64,000 nucleotides of DNA from Prochlorococcus sp. scB243_495L20 (GCA_000634215.1 JFLX01000091.1:1-64000), one strand, 5' to 3'; positions 14,664-22,435 are shown, counted from the first letter of the stretch. The notes: a model not told the origin generated them from the letters alone. A program made the numbers and translations.

Positions 14664-15449
14664 TTATTTGCGAAGATTAGGAATTAAAAGGGACGCAACA
14701 CAAATAACGCTAATTGCAGGTCCAGGCGAAAGATTAAAGACTATAGAGAGAATAAATCCAAGAAGTGAGATACATAATCCAAAAAATGAAGACCTCATCA
14801 TTGCAATTCTTAAACTATGAGCCTTATTTAGCCCTAACAAAGTTGGTGTAGAAAGAAGAGCAATTACAAGAATTACTCCCACCGCTGACATTGAACTAAC
14901 AATTACTAATGCCGTCGTAAAACTCAAAACAAGATTTAATAAAGAAACATTTATACCACTAGCGGATGCACCTTCTGGATCCAATCCCACATAAACAACC
15001 TTTTCATATCCAAAAGTCATTAAAAGTATAAATACTAAAAAAGCAATTATTGTTCTAAGTAAATCTCCAAAATTTGCTGTCAATAAATCGCCGAACAATA
15101 CTGCCTCCAAATCAATCCTTATTCCGAGTAAAGGAATAATAAGTACTCCAAACCCAAGCATTCCAGCGAGAATAGTGTTCATAACTGCTTCATAATTTTC
15201 ACTTTTTCTATTAGTTAAACTTTCCGCAATTACTGAGCCCAGAAGACCACTTATAACACCACCAATTGAGGGGTGAATTCCAAGCGCTAATGCGAGAGCA
15301 AGTCCAGGCAACACACAATGAGAGATTAAATTAACTTGTAATAATCTCTTATGAGTGATTAATACAGTTCCCATAGCTGGGCATAAAATCCCGGAGAATA
15401 TAGTTATTATTAATGGAACCAGCCACCAGTTGTTATTAATAAAAGACAT
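14664..15449 (-). CDS. znuB: Zinc ABC transporter permease
   Basis: 261 residues, polytopic, ABC-3 (ZnuB/MntB) family. Eight or so hydrophobic segments are visible with the conserved GTVLITHKRLLQVNLISHCVLPGLALA near the N-terminus and SAVGVILVIALLSTP in the second half. Together with ZnuA and ZnuC it would import Zn(II) across the plasma membrane. The gene lies head-to-head with zur, with 17 bp between the outermost start codons, and is separated from znuC by zur on the opposite strand, so it needs its own promoter overlapping the zur start. Confidence 0.9.
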   Translation of the reverse strand: MSFINNNWWLVPLIITIFSGILCPAMGTVLITHKRLLQVNLISHCVLPGLALALALGIHPSIGGVISGLLGSVIAESLTNRKSENYEAVMNTILAGMLGFGVLIIPLLGIRIDLEAVLFGDLLTANFGDLLRTIIAFLVFILLMTFGYEKVVYVGLDPEGASASGINVSLLNLVLSFTTALVIVSSMSAVGVILVIALLSTPTLLGLNKAHSLRIAMMRSSFFGLCISLLGFILSIVFNLSPGPAISVICVASLLIPNLRK

Positions 15450-15466
15450 TATTCGAATGATTCGGT

Positions 15467-15901
15467 ATGATCAAAAATACGGGACAAAAAAAGATTTCGG
15501 AAACAATGGTAACTAAGTCTGACATTACCAAAAGACAAGAACAACTTCTTGAAGAACTTAATAAATGCGAGGATGAATTGACTGGTCAAGAGTTGCATAG
15601 ACAATTGATAGAAAGCGGAAAGGCTATGGGTCTGACGACTGTTTACAGGAATCTCCAAGTTCTGATAAAGCATGGATTAATACGTTCTAGACATCTACCA
15701 ACTGGAGAGGTTCTTTACACTCCCGTAGATAGAGATATTCATCATTTGACCTGTGTTCAATGTGGTGAGACATCAAAAATGGAAGGATGCCCGGTAAAAG
15801 ATATTCATACACCCAAAACAAATCCAAAGAAATTCCAATTGTTGTTTCATACCCTCGAGTATTTCGGGCTTTGCCAAAACTGTTATCAAGCTCAGAATTG
15901 A
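15467..15901 (+). CDS. zur: Zinc uptake regulator (Fur family)
   Basis: 144 residues from ATG 15467, or 131 from ATG 15506 (MVTKSDITKRQ), which fits Fur-family length better and leaves room for a znuB promoter. A winged helix covers TGQELHRQL ... LTTVYRNLQVLIKHGLI; the regulatory domain has RDIHHLTCVQCGE and LCQNC, giving a structural CxxC/CxxC zinc site plus sensor His residues. The znu context makes Zur much likelier than Fur or PerR. It probably binds the ATGATNATCAT boxes described here. Confidence 0.88.
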   Translation: MIKNTGQKKISETMVTKSDITKRQEQLLEELNKCEDELTGQELHRQLIESGKAMGLTTVYRNLQVLIKHGLIRSRHLPTGEVLYTPVDRDIHHLTCVQCGETSKMEGCPVKDIHTPKTNPKKFQLLFHTLEYFGLCQNCYQAQN

Positions 15902-15914
15902 AAAGGAACATTCT

Positions 15915-16685
15915 CTAATCACAGAAATTATTTTCGTTTATAGAGCTAATGTTTATAGCCTCTAATTGATCTTTTATTTGGTCAGGACTACCAACTGCCA
16001 AAACACTTTTATCAAGAACGATTACTTGATCATAGTTATTTAAAGAATCGCCCCAATCATGGCTACTTACGAGCAAAGAAAGTCCCGCATCCGCAAGTTG
16101 ACGAACAATTTTAAGAAAATCCTCTTTTGCAGGTGGGTCCAAAGCTGCACAAGGTTCATCTAAAAGAAATATTTTTGCCGGGGACATAAGAGTTTTTGCT
16201 AAAAGAGCTCTTTGCTGCTGTCCTCCCGAAAGAGAATCGAGTCTTCTATTAGCCAAACTTGCAATGCCTACTCTCTGCATTGTCGCCTCTAATTCACAGC
16301 ATTTATTAATCCAAGAATTAGGATATGCTAGAAGAGTCTTAATTTGAAATGGGTTATTACTTCTTGATTTTGAATACTTTATTTGACCAAGAGATACCAA
16401 TTTTTCAACTGTAATGGGGAACTTCCAATTCATAGAACTTCTTTGAGGCATAAGTGCCACAAGAGCTCTAGATCTATATAAATTTTCACCGTCAATTTTT
16501 ATTTCGCCTTTATCAGGAGTATTTTGTCCTTGCAAAATTCTCAAAAGAGTTGATTTACCTGCGCCGTTTGGGCCAACTAACGCTGTTAGAGTTCCAGGTT
16601 TAATCTCAACCGATACCTTATTCAAAACTGGCTTACTTTTTTTTGCGTATGCAAAGGTTAAATTTTCAGCGACTAAAGTAGCCAT
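15915..16685 (-). CDS. znuC: Zinc ABC transporter ATP-binding protein
   Basis: 256 residues. Walker A GPNGAGKST (residues ~37-45), Q-loop LMPQRS, signature LSGGQQQR, Walker B IFLLDEPCAALD and an H-loop Ser-Ser-His (LLVSSHDWGD) are all present. It energises the ZnuB permease. It is divergent from znuA across a 135-bp region holding a Zur-type box, so the two are probably co-repressed. Its stop converges on the zur stop with 13 bp between. Confidence 0.92.
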   Translation of the reverse strand: MATLVAENLTFAYAKKSKPVLNKVSVEIKPGTLTALVGPNGAGKSTLLRILQGQNTPDKGEIKIDGENLYRSRALVALMPQRSSMNWKFPITVEKLVSLGQIKYSKSRSNNPFQIKTLLAYPNSWINKCCELEATMQRVGIASLANRRLDSLSGGQQQRALLAKTLMSPAKIFLLDEPCAALDPPAKEDFLKIVRQLADAGLSLLVSSHDWGDSLNNYDQVIVLDKSVLAVGSPDQIKDQLEAINISSINENNFCD

Positions 16686-16781
16686 TAATTAATCTTTTAA
16701 AAAGTCACTTTACAAGCTTACCAATAATACAAGTTGCGTATTATTTTCATAACATTTGATACCTTTACTTGTCAGACATTA

Positions 16782-16803
16782 TGAAAATGATTATCATTTT
16801 TAA
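16782..16803. promoter_or_regulatory. Zur-type operator in znuC/znuA intergenic region
   Basis: TGAAAATGATTATCATTTTTA-like sequence centred at 16792 with the palindromic core ATGATTATCAT (16787-16797). It lies 18 bp upstream of znuA and ~97 bp upstream of znuC, suited to repress both when zinc is plentiful. The core resembles Fur and Zur boxes alike; the context favours Zur. Confidence 0.8.
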
Positions 16804-16820
16804 GTATTTTATTATTTTTC

Positions 16821-18662
16821 ATGTCAATTTTTAAAAGACTTTTAACAAATAAAAAAGGTTCGAGTAAGTCAATTATTAAAAATTCCGTAATCGCTGGAAC
16901 GATTATATTTTCTGGTTTTGGGAATGATGTATTGGCTAAAGGCAAATCATATGTTGCAGTAGAACCACTAGTTTGTGATTTAGTTAAATCAATAGCACTA
17001 CCCTCTGACAAAGTTACATGCTTAGTAGATAGAAAACAGGATGTTCATGACTTAAAGATTAATCCAAGGCAAGCTCAATTATTAAATAGCGCAGACAAAG
17101 TTTTCACTTTAGGTAAAGAAATGACTCCCACTATGAAAAACTGGGAAGACAAGTCAAATACTGTTGTGGTTGGTGTTAGTGCCATCGAAGTGGAGAATCC
17201 TTCTAGCGAAGAGGGAGGAGCTTTTGAATGGGCTGGTCTCTTCGAACTTACAGCAGGAAACTATAAATGGTCATTTGCGAAGGTTGATGGTGAATATGCA
17301 GACCCCGCCATGAAAATGGTCATTCTTGAATCAGACGACATTGAATTATCTGAAGAATTAGCAGAAGAGCTATTGGGATCTGATCAAAATATTGAAAAAA
17401 GCAATAATGGTATTCTTTCTGCAAGTGACAAAGCCTTCGTTTTAAATTTTGATCAAAAGAAAGATATCACGGAATTTAATGTAGAAATCAAAAAAGATGG
17501 TAAGTATGCTTTCTTTACAGAACATATGCCTTTTGAATTTGAAGCAGATGAACACTTCTTCAAAGATCTAGCTAAAAATGATATCGAACCAGTCGCTCAA
17601 GAACCTGATATGGGAGGCCATAGTGAACATGGCGCAGAAGGCTTTGAATGGGCAGGAACTTTTGATCTTAAGGAAGGATCATATAAATGGTCATTTGCAA
17701 AAGTCGATGGTGAATATGCAGATCCTGCTATGAAAATGGTTATCCTCAAATCTGGCGATATTGAAGAATCTGAAGAACTTGCAAAGGAACTTTTAGAATC
17801 CGATGACTCTATCTACAAGGCTGATAATGATGTTTTATTAGCAAGTTCAAAAGCAATATCACTTAATTTTGATCAAGGTAAAGAAAGTACAGTATTTAAT
17901 GTAGAAATTAAAAAAAGTGGTAAATATACATTCTTTACAGAACATATGCCTTTTGAATTTGAGGCAGATGAACACTTTTTTAAAGATGTATCCAACAATG
18001 ATGTAGAGCCTATCGCGCAAGTTCCAGATGAGGGAGATGGGCATCACCACCACCATCATCATGGACATGGAAGTTTAGACCCTCATGTATGGCATGATCC
18101 AGCCAACATTATAAAAATGAGTAAAGTAATCTCAAAAAACTTAAAAAAGGATATCTCTATTTTTAACAGAAAAGATAGAAAATCCATCAATGAAAGAATT
18201 GATTCAACTGAATCTTTACTCAGTGGCCTAAATGAATGGATTCTTGACCAGGTAACAACAATACCTGAGCAAGATAGGGTGCTTGTCTCAAAACATAAAG
18301 CTATGGATTATTATGGTGCTGCATTCGGATTTGAGACTGTTAGTTTACTAGACTTCCTTGGCGATTCATCAAGCTTAAGACCTGAAAACATTAGTTCAAC
18401 TTTGAATATGCTAAAGGAAGAAAATGTTAAGGCAATATTTCCAGAACAAATACCAGCGTCTAAGTTATTAAAAAACTTAAGTAGGCAAAGTTCTGTACCT
18501 TTTGCTTCTAATCAAATATTTGTTGATGGTTTAATGATGAAAGGAAATACTATAAGCGTTGCAGTTCACAACACTTGTACTATTGTTGATTCATTAGGTG
18601 GAAGCTGCGATAAAGAATCTGGCTCCAATCTTGAGTCTGAATGGTACAAACTTTCAGATTAA
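16821..18662 (+). CDS. znuA: Zinc-binding protein ZnuA with two inserted repeat domains
   Basis: 613 residues, about twice the usual ~300. A signal-like helix ends near residue 39. The first ZnuA lobe carries DVHDLKINPRQ (zinc ligand His76). Two near-identical copies of an extra domain follow: residues 135-~260 and 275-~400, exactly 140 apart. Then come a His-rich loop (GDGHHHHHHHGHG, ~405-417), LDPHVWHDP (ligand His422) and VSKHKAMDYYG (ligand His492). The canonical fold is therefore intact, with the insert placed where the His-rich loop normally sits. Each inserted copy contains FEWAG, DPAMKM and FFTEHMPFEFEADEH, rich in Met, His and Glu. The insert's family is not recognised; a homologous copy is in the next gene. 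Confidence 0.92.
   Translation: MSIFKRLLTNKKGSSKSIIKNSVIAGTIIFSGFGNDVLAKGKSYVAVEPLVCDLVKSIALPSDKVTCLVDRKQDVHDLKINPRQAQLLNSADKVFTLGKEMTPTMKNWEDKSNTVVVGVSAIEVENPSSEEGGAFEWAGLFELTAGNYKWSFAKVDGEYADPAMKMVILESDDIELSEELAEELLGSDQNIEKSNNGILSASDKAFVLNFDQKKDITEFNVEIKKDGKYAFFTEHMPFEFEADEHFFKDLAKNDIEPVAQEPDMGGHSEHGAEGFEWAGTFDLKEGSYKWSFAKVDGEYADPAMKMVILKSGDIEESEELAKELLESDDSIYKADNDVLLASSKAISLNFDQGKESTVFNVEIKKSGKYTFFTEHMPFEFEADEHFFKDVSNNDVEPIAQVPDEGDGHHHHHHHGHGSLDPHVWHDPANIIKMSKVISKNLKKDISIFNRKDRKSINERIDSTESLLSGLNEWILDQVTTIPEQDRVLVSKHKAMDYYGAAFGFETVSLLDFLGDSSSLRPENISSTLNMLKEENVKAIFPEQIPASKLLKNLSRQSSVPFASNQIFVDGLMMKGNTISVAVHNTCTIVDSLGGSCDKESGSNLESEWYKLSD
17223..18042 (+). repeat. 420-bp coding tandem repeat inside znuA
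   Basis: Copies begin at 17223 and 17643 (period 420 bp = 140 codons); the second copy ends at about 18042, before the His-rich loop. Core stretches such as YKWSFAKVDGEYADPAMKMV and FFTEHMPFEFEADEHFFKD are identical between copies, whereas the middle helix regions have diverged. This is a duplication retained under constraint. Confidence 0.9.
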
Positions 18663-18739
18663 TTTTTTCTAATAAAAACGGTTTTCATTTCTTATTATTA
18701 CTATTATTAAGCTATTGTTTATTTAGTAAAAATCAGTAA

Positions 18740-20089
18740 ATGAGCATCAAAGATAAAGTTCCCGTAACCATCCTCACTGGATTCTTAGGTTCAGGGAAGA
18801 CTACTTTGCTTAATAGAATTTTAAGTGAAGAGCACGGGAAAAGAATAGCCGTAATTGAGAATGAATACGGTGAAGTAGGTATAGATCAAGGTCTCGTAAT
18901 TAATGCCGATGAAGAAGTATTTGAGATGTCAAACGGGTGCATTTGTTGTACTGTTCGCGGTGATTTAATAAGAGTCCTTGGCAACCTTATGAAAAGAAGA
19001 GATAAGTTTGACTATGTTTTAGTAGAAACTACAGGATTAGCAGATCCAGGTCCAGTTGCTCAGACTTTTTTCATGGATGAAGAGATTAGTTCTGAATTTA
19101 CTCTTGATGGAATTGTGACTTTAGTTGATGCTGCACATATTGATCAACAGCTAGGCAGGAGTGACGAAAGTTCAGAACAAGTGGCATTTGCAGATGTTCT
19201 TGTCCTAAATAAAACTGATTTAGTCTCTGATGATGCATTAGATACCCTTGAATCAAGATTGAGAGATATGAATCGAATGACTCGCATTATTAGAGCCGAG
19301 AATGCCAAAGTACCAATTGAAACAGTCTTAAATCTAAGTGCATTTGATCTCGATCAGATCCTTAAACGCAGACCAACATTTCTTGAACCAGAATATCCTT
19401 TTGAATGGACGGGTGTTTACGATCTAGATCCAGGTAAATATGAATTAATGCTAGAAGAAGGACCCGATCCAGAAATGTCCCTAGTAGCTCTCGTTAACCA
19501 AGGTGAGAGTGAGGAAGAACTTAAAGATGGTGCTGAATCCTCCGTAAGACTTTATGCAGAAAATGCTAATACTTTGGAGCCTGGAAATACTGTCCCATAT
19601 GGAGAACATGTAAATCTAAAATTGGAGAATAAAGGAAATAAATCCTTCATCCTTAACATAGAAAAGCCATCAAAAATAGGTTTGTTTACACAGCACACTG
19701 CTGAAGAATTTAATATGAAAGTCATTAAAAGTGACGAAAATAAAGAGATTCCATTTAATACTGAAAGGTTCTGGCAAGCAGAGCATGAACATGATGATGA
19801 AGTAGGCTCAATTGCTATAGAGCGTTTTGGAGATGTTGACCCAGAAAAACTAAATACTTGGATGGGAAGGCTTCTCTCAGAAAAAGGGGTGGATATATTC
19901 AGAACTAAAGGTTTCATAAGTTACTCAGGCAACCCAAGGCGAATAGTTTTCCAGGGGGTACACATGTTATTTACTGCACAACCTGACAAAGAATGGGGTA
20001 ACGAACCTCGTAGAAATCAACTTGTTTTTATCGGTAGAAATTTAAATGAGAAAGAGATGCAAGAAGGCTTTGATAAATGCCTGATATAG
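18740..20089 (+). CDS. COG0523 (CobW-type) GTPase, predicted zinc chaperone, with inserted domain
   Basis: 449 residues, ~115 longer than typical members. GTPase domain: Walker A GFLGSGKTT (14-22), ENEYGEVG, metal motif GCICC (66-70), ETTGLADPGP, NKTD (157-160). Residues 221-~330 are an insert: FEWTGVYDLDPGKYEL ... GPDPEMSLVAL ... GLFTQHTAEEFNMKVI. It matches, by eye, the domain duplicated in ZnuA. The C-terminal CobW_C domain follows (HEHDDEVGS, RTKGFISYSGNPRRIVFQG). COG0523 proteins use GTP to deliver metals to client enzymes. The zinc locus suggests a Zn chaperone rather than cobalamin synthesis. Confidence 0.9.
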   Translation: MSIKDKVPVTILTGFLGSGKTTLLNRILSEEHGKRIAVIENEYGEVGIDQGLVINADEEVFEMSNGCICCTVRGDLIRVLGNLMKRRDKFDYVLVETTGLADPGPVAQTFFMDEEISSEFTLDGIVTLVDAAHIDQQLGRSDESSEQVAFADVLVLNKTDLVSDDALDTLESRLRDMNRMTRIIRAENAKVPIETVLNLSAFDLDQILKRRPTFLEPEYPFEWTGVYDLDPGKYELMLEEGPDPEMSLVALVNQGESEEELKDGAESSVRLYAENANTLEPGNTVPYGEHVNLKLENKGNKSFILNIEKPSKIGLFTQHTAEEFNMKVIKSDENKEIPFNTERFWQAEHEHDDEVGSIAIERFGDVDPEKLNTWMGRLLSEKGVDIFRTKGFISYSGNPRRIVFQGVHMLFTAQPDKEWGNEPRRNQLVFIGRNLNEKEMQEGFDKCLI

Positions 20090-21150
20090 AACCATTTAGC
20101 CCAAGAGGCATGTTCCATGAAGGATGGACTGCTGAAGTTAGCGATTATGCCATAGCATGTGGCTGGGCTCTTAAAGGGAAACAATTTATTGTTGGCGACG
20201 TTGCGGGTGGTATTTTTGCATTCGAAGGAGATACTGGAAAAATTATTTGGAAAAAAGAAAATACTCACTCTGGTGGTCTACTAGCAATGGCAATTCATCC
20301 AGAGGGTGAAATTTTTGCAACATCAGGTCAGGATGGAAATGTTCAAATTTGTAATTGCCATGAAGGTAAAGTTATTAAAACACTTGATCTTGGCAAAGGT
20401 TGGGTAGAACACCTCAAGTGGTCTAATGACGGTTTATTTCTAGCGATAGCTACCTCAAAAAAAGTATATGTTTTTAATGAAATTGGTGAAGAGAAATGGA
20501 TCTCAGAAGACCATCCAAGCACAGTAAGTGCAATAACATGGGCAAATAAAAATGAGCTAGCAACTGCTTGCTATGGAAGAGTGACATTCTTTGACATAGT
20601 TAATAATAAAACGAACCAAAAACTTGAATGGCAAGGATCATTGGTATCTATGGAATTAAGTCCTGATGGAGATATAGTTGCCTGCGGTAGTCAAGACAAT
20701 TCAGTTCATTTTTGGAGAAGATCAACAGGAATGGATGCTGAAATGACTGGATACCCTGGTAAACCAAGTCATCTTTCTTTTGATGACAGCGGAAAATTAT
20801 TAGCAACAAGTGGCAGTGAAAGAATTACAGTTTGGAGCTTTATAGGAAATGGTCCAGAAGGGACTATGCCAGGAGAGCTATGTCACCATACAGAACCCAT
20901 TTCCAGCCTAGCATTTTCAAATAAAGGTATGCTCGTAGCCTCAGGATCTAGGGATGGTTCTGTTGTCGCAAGTTTCCTAAAGAATGACGGCAATGGAGAC
21001 CCAGTTGGGGCTGCATTCGCTGGAGATTTAGTAGGGGCAATATCCTGGAGACCTGATGATTGTGCACTTGCAGCAGTTAATGCAAAAGGTGTTGTAAATG
21101 TATGGAAATTTAAAGTTCGTACTAACCTTTTTTCTAAGGGATTTAAGTAA
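20077..21150 (+). CDS. WD40-repeat beta-propeller protein
   Basis: 357 residues starting 13 bp inside the cobW-type gene, so translation is probably coupled. About seven blades are visible through recurring units such as LLAMAIHPEGEIFATSGQDG, VEHLKWSNDGLFLAIATS, VSMELSPDGDIVACGSQDN and ISSLAFSNKGMLVASGSRDG. No signal peptide. It has no enzyme signature and is likely a protein-interaction platform. The coupling suggests it works with the GTPase, perhaps as a client or scaffold; this is inference. Confidence 0.85.
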   Translation: MPDIEPFSPRGMFHEGWTAEVSDYAIACGWALKGKQFIVGDVAGGIFAFEGDTGKIIWKKENTHSGGLLAMAIHPEGEIFATSGQDGNVQICNCHEGKVIKTLDLGKGWVEHLKWSNDGLFLAIATSKKVYVFNEIGEEKWISEDHPSTVSAITWANKNELATACYGRVTFFDIVNNKTNQKLEWQGSLVSMELSPDGDIVACGSQDNSVHFWRRSTGMDAEMTGYPGKPSHLSFDDSGKLLATSGSERITVWSFIGNGPEGTMPGELCHHTEPISSLAFSNKGMLVASGSRDGSVVASFLKNDGNGDPVGAAFAGDLVGAISWRPDDCALAAVNAKGVVNVWKFKVRTNLFSKGFK

Positions 21151-21167
21151 AAAATAGAAATTTATAA

Positions 21168-21323
21168 TTACCAATAGTTAGCTTTTAAATGTCTTTCCAT
21201 ACATATGACCTCACAATCATTATCTATTCCTTTTGGGTGAATATCGCAATATGAGAGACATTGAAAATATTCGTCTATAGGATTAGATTGATCAGTTTTA
21301 CTAACTTCTTTCGAATGATTCAT
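21168..21323 (-). CDS. Small four-cysteine protein
   Basis: 51 residues: cysteines at 22, 26, 37 and 41 in FQCLSYCDIHPKG and DNDCEVICMERHLK, a CxxxC...CxxxC arrangement like a helical hairpin with two disulfides or a metal site. No signal peptide. It faces the WD40 gene tail-to-tail with 17 bp between stops. Confidence 0.6.
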   Translation of the reverse strand: MNHSKEVSKTDQSNPIDEYFQCLSYCDIHPKGIDNDCEVICMERHLKANYW

Positions 21324-21477
21324 AAAAAAGTTCCTCAATTATTTAAAATCAAGATAGTCGAATTAAATATCAAAAGAAATAAGCAAAACTTACTAAAAAA
21401 TTCCCAAAAAATTTAACGCAATTATTACCACTCTCGGACATTTTTAATAAAAAAGCAATGCGTATAAAAACGGATTG

Positions 21478-21825
21478 TCTTTAGAGAAATATTTTCCTAA
21501 TTTTATATTGTTGAGTTCTAGGAGGTCTTTCAAAATGATCGATAGCCTGCCTGAAATTTCGGAATAAACCGAACTAATTTAATTAACTGCTCCAATTATT
21601 TTTTATTAATGTCTAAGCTTCCTTCTTCTGCATCGTTTAGGTGCCCTTAAAGAAACAAGCTTAATTCTAGAGTTTTTGCCCCAGTTAAAGACAATTAGTT
21701 AATTTTGGTGAGCATTAGCTTAAAAGAAGTTAGCAACAAGAATCCATGATTTAGGTACGTTATTAACTTCAGTAAAAAATATAAGTAAGAGATAAAAGAG
21801 GGCTTTAAATTAGCCCTCTTTTTTT
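21478..21825 (+). ncRNA. Candidate ~350-nt RNA with mini-ORFs and terminator
   Basis: The stretch 21324-21882 has no long reading frame. A TATAAA box at ~21460-21475, internal hairpins (TTCGG/CCGAA around 21562-21578; AAGCTT/AAGCTT around 21614-21662) and a strong terminator at 21797-21825 suggest one transcript. It holds two mini-ORFs: 21535-21567, preceded by a canonical AGGAGG 9 bases upstream and encoding MIDSLPEISE, and 21609-21650, encoding MSKLPSSASFRCP. It lacks the landmarks I know for RNase P RNA, SRP RNA or a tmRNA tag. 6S RNA is possible but not shown. Confidence 0.45.
21797..21825 (+). terminator. Rho-independent terminator
   Basis: Perfect 8-bp GC-rich stem AGAGGGCT/AGCCCTCT (21797-21804 with 21812-21819), 7-nt loop, then T-run. 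It ends plus-strand transcription before the zinc-ribbon gene at 21883. Confidence 0.9.
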
Positions 21826-21882
21826 AGTAAGATGACTTTCTTCTAGTTTTATAGATAATGATTAAAACAATTAAATTTAAAA

Positions 21883-22167
21883 ATGGTTCGATATTATTGC
21901 CCATATTGCAATCCTAAATATCAATTTCAAAAACAATCCACAAAAGGTAAATTTATTTGTGGCTTGTGCGGAGAGGATCTTGTAAAAAAACCATTTATTA
22001 GATTAAACCAGATAATTGCTTTAGTTGCTGCTTCATCATTACTTTTACCGTTGATATATACTTTTATTTTTTTAATTAAAAATCAATTAAATCCTCCCAA
22101 TAAAAATTATCAAGCAAATAGTAGTTTGATGATAGTTATCAAAGATAAATTTTTAAAATTAAATTAA
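21883..22167 (+). CDS. Zinc-ribbon membrane protein
   Basis: 94 residues. YYCPYCNPKYQFQ and KFICGLCGEDL give a four-Cys zinc ribbon (CxxC...CxxC) at residues ~6-32. A transmembrane helix (IIALVAASSLLLPLIYTFIFLI) and a polar tail follow, so the ribbon is probably cytoplasmic. Zur-type boxes lie downstream, not upstream, so regulation by them is doubtful. Function unknown. Confidence 0.65.
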   Translation: MVRYYCPYCNPKYQFQKQSTKGKFICGLCGEDLVKKPFIRLNQIIALVAASSLLLPLIYTFIFLIKNQLNPPNKNYQANSSLMIVIKDKFLKLN

Positions 22168-22196
22168 AAGATAATGTATAACAGTATTATCAAAAT

Positions 22197-22215
22197 AAAA
22201 ATGATTATCATTTTT
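22197..22215. promoter_or_regulatory. Zur-type box 1 (orphan pair)
   Basis: AAAATGATTATCATTTTTA with the core ATGATTATCAT at 22201-22211, identical over 17 bases to the znuA/znuC box. It forms a pair with the box at 22241, centres 44 bp apart. No obvious zinc gene starts immediately downstream. Confidence 0.65.
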
Positions 22216-22240
22216 ATATCAGAAGAACGCTAAGCATAAT

Positions 22241-22260
22241 GAAAATGATAATCATTTTTA
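22241..22260. promoter_or_regulatory. Zur-type box 2 (orphan pair)
   Basis: GAAAATGATAATCATTTTTA with core ATGATAATCAT (22245-22255), the reverse complement of box 1's core. It is 180 bp upstream of cynA, with the NtcA site in between. Confidence 0.65.
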
Positions 22261-22290
22261 TAATTAAATAATTTTTAACCTAATTAATAT

Positions 22291-22316
22291 GATTGGTTTC
22301 ATAAGCTATTTTTTTA
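22291..22316 (+). promoter_or_regulatory. Element shared with the metallothionein leader
   Basis: GATTG, a variable base, TTT, then ATAAGCTAT matches 22 of 26 positions of 27136-27161. Both copies lie downstream of Zur-type boxes (41 and 58 bp from box centre). It may be a duplicated promoter or transcribed leader. Confidence 0.4.
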
Positions 22317-22369
22317 TAGTTTGTGATATATCTTTATTCAAAAATATTTATACTTATTGTTTGTAAATA

Positions 22370-22383
22370 GTATTTATTTATAC
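22370..22383 (+). promoter_or_regulatory. NtcA-type site upstream of cynA
   Basis: GTA-TTTATTTA-TAC, an exact GTA-N8-TAC nitrogen-control motif, followed 20 bp later by a TAAATA -10-like hexamer (22404-22409). This is the class-II NtcA promoter geometry. It predicts induction of the cyanate operon under nitrogen limitation, consistent with cyanate use as nitrogen source. Confidence 0.75.
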
Positions 22384-22435
22384 ATCTCAAAAATAGCTCT
22401 AGATAAATAATTTAAACAATGAAAAAAATTATTAA

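Noticed and set aside
18740-20089. cobW as a cobalamin biosynthesis gene
   Set aside because: COG0523 members are diverse; the znu/zur neighbourhood and shared insert point to zinc, while the B12 gene cobB is 40 kb away.
21478-21825. tmRNA, RNase P RNA or SRP RNA
   Set aside because: No tRNA-like ends or tag frame, no conserved P4 sequences, no SRP tetraloop region recognised.
22284-22366. 25-codon frame MIGFISYF... after the orphan Zur boxes
   Set aside because: Too short, no ribosome site, no conserved pattern; kept only as part of the regulatory observation.
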